Assembly: GCA_964194845.1 (NCBI GenBank)
Contig: CAXMNX010000085.1
Location: 1 to 16,209 of the forward strand
Origin: CAXMNX01 sp964194845
Lineage (GTDB): Bacteria; Pseudomonadota; Alphaproteobacteria; Rhodobacterales; Rhodobacteraceae
DNA length: 16,209 nucleotides
Reading direction: 5' to 3'
Shown here: positions 14,462 to 16,209 of the stretch, piece by piece
How the letters are laid out: each line of letters opens with the position of its first letter
Position numbering within the stretch: position 1 is the first letter of the stretch
Notes under the pieces: model-generated
Databases searched by the model: none
What the model was told of the DNA's origin: nothing
The model's input: the letters and a program-made list of their open reading frames with translations, nothing else
Translations under genes and position numbers: made by a program

Positions 14462-15103
14462 ATGGGCGAGATTATTCTGGTCCGGCACGGGCAAGCGAAC
14501 TCGGCGGCAAAAACGGAAGAAGATTATGACCGGCTGAGCGATCTGGGCCACCGGCAGGCGGAATGGCTGGGCGACTGGATGCGGGCGCATGGATATGCGT
14601 TCGATCACGTCTGGTCCGGGACTTTGACGCGGCACCGCCAGACGGTTGCGGCAATGGGTCTCAAAGCCGACGAGGATCCACGGCTGAACGAGATCGACTA
14701 TTATCGGCTGAGCCAAGAGATGCACGATGTGTTGGGCGAACCCTTGCCAGCGCCCGACGATTTTGCTGATCACATGCCCAAGGTTTTTGCGGCGTGGAGC
14801 CGCGCCGAAATTGAGGGGCAGGAGCCTTATGAGGCGTTTGAGACCCGCGTGCGTGATCTGCTGGCGGAAGCTTCGGTGCCGGGACGGCGGCTGCTGGCAA
14901 TAACCTCGGGTGGCGTGATTGGCATGGTGCTGCGCCACATACTGGACCTGGACATGATGAAGATGAGCCGGGTCATGCTGCCGATCTGGAACACCTCGAT
15001 CCATCGCCTTCACGTCGGGCGCGGCGAGACGATCATGGCGGGCTTCAACGCGATCCCGCATCTGGATCATCCCGAACGGGCCGAGGCGCGGACGTATTAC
15101 TGA
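14462..15103 (+). CDS. Histidine phosphatase superfamily protein
   Basis: The 213-residue protein belongs to the phosphoglycerate-mutase-like histidine phosphatases. The phospho-accepting motif RHGQAN is at 8-13 (H9), the second Arg lies in SGTLTRHRQT (R57), and an acidic residue follows (E77). The usual second catalytic His (T-H-G-G) is replaced by Ser in ITSGGVIG (S149), a variant seen in one branch of the family. The substrate cannot be predicted. The start is strongly supported by AAGGAGG. The C-terminus (…RAEARTYY) looks complete. Its stop TGA lies inside the downstream glutathione-transferase-like frame, which suggests that the sequence after it was moved up by a deletion. Confidence 0.86.
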   Translation: MGEIILVRHGQANSAAKTEEDYDRLSDLGHRQAEWLGDWMRAHGYAFDHVWSGTLTRHRQTVAAMGLKADEDPRLNEIDYYRLSQEMHDVLGEPLPAPDDFADHMPKVFAAWSRAEIEGQEPYEAFETRVRDLLAEASVPGRRLLAITSGGVIGMVLRHILDLDMMKMSRVMLPIWNTSIHRLHVGRGETIMAGFNAIPHLDHPERAEARTYY

Positions 15104-15660
15104 AGGAGGCCGGCGTTCATTGGGAAAGTGTCGAGGTTGATTTTGCCGCCGCTGAGCAGACCAAGCCCGAATATCTGGCGATCAACCCGAAGGGCCGGGT
15201 TCCGGCACTGGCGACGCCTGAGGGTATCTTGACCGAGACTGGCGCGATCCTTGAATATATTTCGGCGACGTTTGCGCCGGGGCTGGTGGCTGCTGACCCA
15301 CTTCATGCGGCGCGGATGCGCGAGCTGATGTATTACATCACGACGACGATGCATGTGAACCACGCGCACCGGATGCGGGGGCATCGCTGGGCGCGCGAGG
15401 ATAGCTCGTTTGAGGATATGCGGTCGATGGTGACCCAGAACATGGGCGCGGGATGTGCGTTTCTTGAAGAGCGGATCACCGGGCCGTTCTTTTTCGGCGA
15501 GCAGTTCACGCTGGCGGAATGCTGGGCATATCCGGTGCTGAGGTTCCTGCCCGGAGACGGCGTTAATGTCGGCGACTATCCCAAACTGGCAGCACTGCAA
15601 GCAGCGATGGAGGCCCGGCCATCGGTCAGGGCGGTTTTGGACTTGGGGATGGTGAGGTAG
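15103..15660 (+). pseudogene. Glutathione S-transferase, start deleted
   Basis: From 15103 the frame reads KEAGVHWESVEVDFAAAEQ..., then the GST N-domain core YLAINPKGRVPAL (cis-Pro) and ILTETGAILEYI (the glutathione-binding E-T pair usually reads E-S or E-T). The all-helical C-domain follows (…NMGAGCAFLEERITGPFFFGEQFTLAECWAYPVL…), ending normally at TAG 15660. About 185 residues remain. The first roughly 16-20 residues, which form strand beta-1 and carry the catalytic Ser/Cys/Tyr, are missing, and the frame has no ATG or GTG. The first usable codon is TTG 15229, already inside the glutathione-binding region, so a protein from there would lack most of the N-domain. The AAGGAGG at 15103-15109 is not followed by an in-frame start. 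This is a 5'-truncated gene or an assembly error. Confidence 0.7.
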
Positions 15661-15763
15661 AAAACGGGTAATTTCTGCCGCAGCGCGCCTGTTTCGATTC
15701 ACGAACAAATCCGGCGCCGGGTGCTGAACGAAAATGCAAGACCGAAACAACGGATCGGCGATC

Positions 15764-15789
15764 AAAAAACCGCACCTTGTGGTTGGTGC
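15764..15789 (-). terminator. Minus-strand terminator-like hairpin
   Basis: On the minus strand GCACC (15789-15785) and GGTGC (15776-15772) form a 5-bp stem with an 8-base loop, followed after two or three bases by six T. The stem is short, so strength is uncertain. No known leftward gene lies upstream, hence a possible small RNA. Confidence 0.35.
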
Positions 15790-15792
15790 CAA

Positions 15793-15821
15793 TTGACCCC
15801 CAAGATGTGCGAATTTATCCG
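15793..15821 (+). promoter_or_regulatory. Candidate rightward promoter before the kinase
   Basis: TTGACC (15793-15798), a 17-base spacer and TATCCG (15816-15821) form a good sigma-70-like pair. Transcription would begin near 15828 and run through the nested stem into the kinase, giving a leader of about 180 bases. Confidence 0.4.
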
Positions 15822-15910
15822 TTAACAATTCCAAAAATGCCGCAGGATTGAATACCTAATGGCCCAGTCGCGCCACATTATTGGCCGATTTGGCCCTTAC
15901 GCCTGATCCA

Positions 15911-15991
15911 GTCGCAACAAGACAGGTGACGGCATAGCGGCATTCGATCCTCGGGTCGTTTGCAAGCCCATCACCTGGCGATGATTGCGAC
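15911..15991. repeat. Nested inverted repeats (two 7-bp stems)
   Basis: GTCGCAA (15911-15917) pairs with TTGCGAC (15985-15991). Inside it, CAGGTGA (15923-15929) pairs with TCACCTG (15971-15977). Both are perfect and correctly nested, with small internal loops of 5 and 7 bases, making one long two-part stem. The apical 41 bases contain a further CGATC/GGTCG-type pairing. The structure ends 14 bases before the kinase ATG. Confidence 0.6.
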
Positions 15992-16005
15992 ACCAACTTG
16001 GGTGT
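15990..16005 (+). promoter_or_regulatory. Hairpin abutting the kinase start
   Basis: ACACC (15990-15994) pairs with GGTGT (16001-16005) around AACTTG, ending immediately before ATG 16006 and covering the only SD-like bases. It shares two bases with the outer nested stem, so the two cannot form fully at once. Confidence 0.4.
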
Positions 16006-16209
16006 ATGATGGACGCAGGGCCACAAAACTACGAACCCGGAGCGAACGACAGTTTCGCGGATTCGTTGAAGCCCGGCACGGAGTTGCTGCACGGCCAATT
16101 CAGGATTGAAAAATTCCTGAACGCTGGCGGTTTCGGCATGACCTATCTTGCCCGTGACAGTCTGGACCGGATTGTCGTCATCAAGGAATGTTTCCCGTCA
16201 TCCATGTGC
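16006..16209 (+). CDS. Serine/threonine protein kinase, 3' end cut
   Basis: The first 68 codons are open to the window edge. After about 25 polar residues comes the kinase N-lobe: GTELLHGQFRIEKFLNAGGFGMTYLARD with the Gly-rich loop N39-A-G-G-F-G44, then VVIKECFP with the ATP-anchoring Lys at 60. This matches the Hanks-type kinases common in Rhodobacterales (the AGGFG-TYLA...VIKE-FP pattern). The rest of the catalytic domain and any sensor or membrane part lie beyond the window. ATG 16006 and ATG 16009 are both possible starts, and TTG 15985 is less likely. Only a weak ribosome site is visible and it is inside a hairpin. Confidence 0.85.
   Translation, partial: MMDAGPQNYEPGANDSFADSLKPGTELLHGQFRIEKFLNAGGFGMTYLARDSLDRIVVIKECFPSSMC

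Larger units (their letters stand above)
15661..16005. other. 345-bp intergenic region with structured elements
   Basis: There is no convincing gene between the GST remnant and the kinase. The region is more AT-rich than its surroundings. It holds the perfect palindrome CCGGCGCCGG at 15711-15720, a terminator-like hairpin for the minus strand (15764-15789), a promoter-like pair for the plus strand (15793-15821), and an extended nested stem (15911-15991) ending just before the kinase start. A minus-strand 80-codon frame across it lacks any recognisable feature. Confidence 0.55.

Noticed and set aside
14060..15070. 336-codon minus-strand frame
   Set aside because: It lies opposite the transporter and phosphatase, both with clear family motifs. 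Its own sequence is Arg/Pro/His-rich and unrecognisable.
15080..15110. Programmed frameshift joining phosphatase and GST
   Set aside because: A -1 shift would link the frames, but there is no slippery heptamer, and the phosphatase ending looks natural. Deletion is simpler.
15856..16098. 80-codon minus-strand frame opposite the kinase start
   Set aside because: It overlaps the well-supported kinase N-lobe and has no motif or ribosome site.
1..16209. CRISPR arrays, tRNA or rRNA genes, insertion sequences
   Set aside because: I looked for regularly spaced repeats, tRNA-like cloverleaf ends and transposase motifs and saw none.

Overview
This 16.2 kb window is ordinary-looking chromosome from an alphaproteobacterium, most probably a Rhodobacterales (Roseobacter-group) species. 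That placement is an inference from the GC-rich codon use, from protein types (a Roseobacter-style GDPD, DUF482/FemAB-like acyltransferase, linked mlaA-mlaC, a long Fe-S formate dehydrogenase next to an OFA-type transporter) and from frequent 4-nt start/stop overlaps. I see no insertion sequence, phage gene, tRNA, rRNA or CRISPR array. || Left part (1-3900): the 3' end of a CoA-binding (YccU-type) protein, a 546-bp stretch without a convincing gene but with two perfect palindromes, then leftward rhlE (DEAD-box RNA helicase) with a structured leader, and leftward mlaA-mlaC, which overlap and encode outer-membrane lipid-asymmetry components. || Centre (4057-7644): a tight rightward cluster of five genes: a RidA-family protein, a glycerophosphodiester phosphodiesterase, a FemAB-like acyltransferase, a pterin-4a-carbinolamine dehydratase and an MscS-type channel. 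Three of the four junctions are 4-nt overlaps, so co-transcription is likely, although the functions are diverse. A leftward peroxiredoxin converges on the end of this cluster. || 8228-9993: an FAD-dependent ferredoxin reductase overlaps rsmD (16S rRNA m2G966 methyltransferase). || 10279-14401: a leftward 921-residue molybdenum/Fe-S formate dehydrogenase is divergent from an OFA-like MFS transporter, a plausible formate uptake/oxidation pair. || Right end (14462-16209): a histidine phosphatase, then a glutathione-S-transferase reading frame that has lost its start and first beta-strand and runs straight on from the phosphatase stop region (probable deletion/pseudogene). Next is a 345-bp gap with an extended nested RNA stem, a promoter-like element and an opposite-strand terminator-like hairpin, and finally the start of a Ser/Thr protein kinase cut by the window edge. 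|| The most unusual points are the GST truncation junction, the nested stem with an alternative hairpin abutting the kinase start, the in-frame stop just upstream of the mlaA TTG start, and the palindromic gene-free stretch near 640-705. I did not find a clear new multi-gene system.
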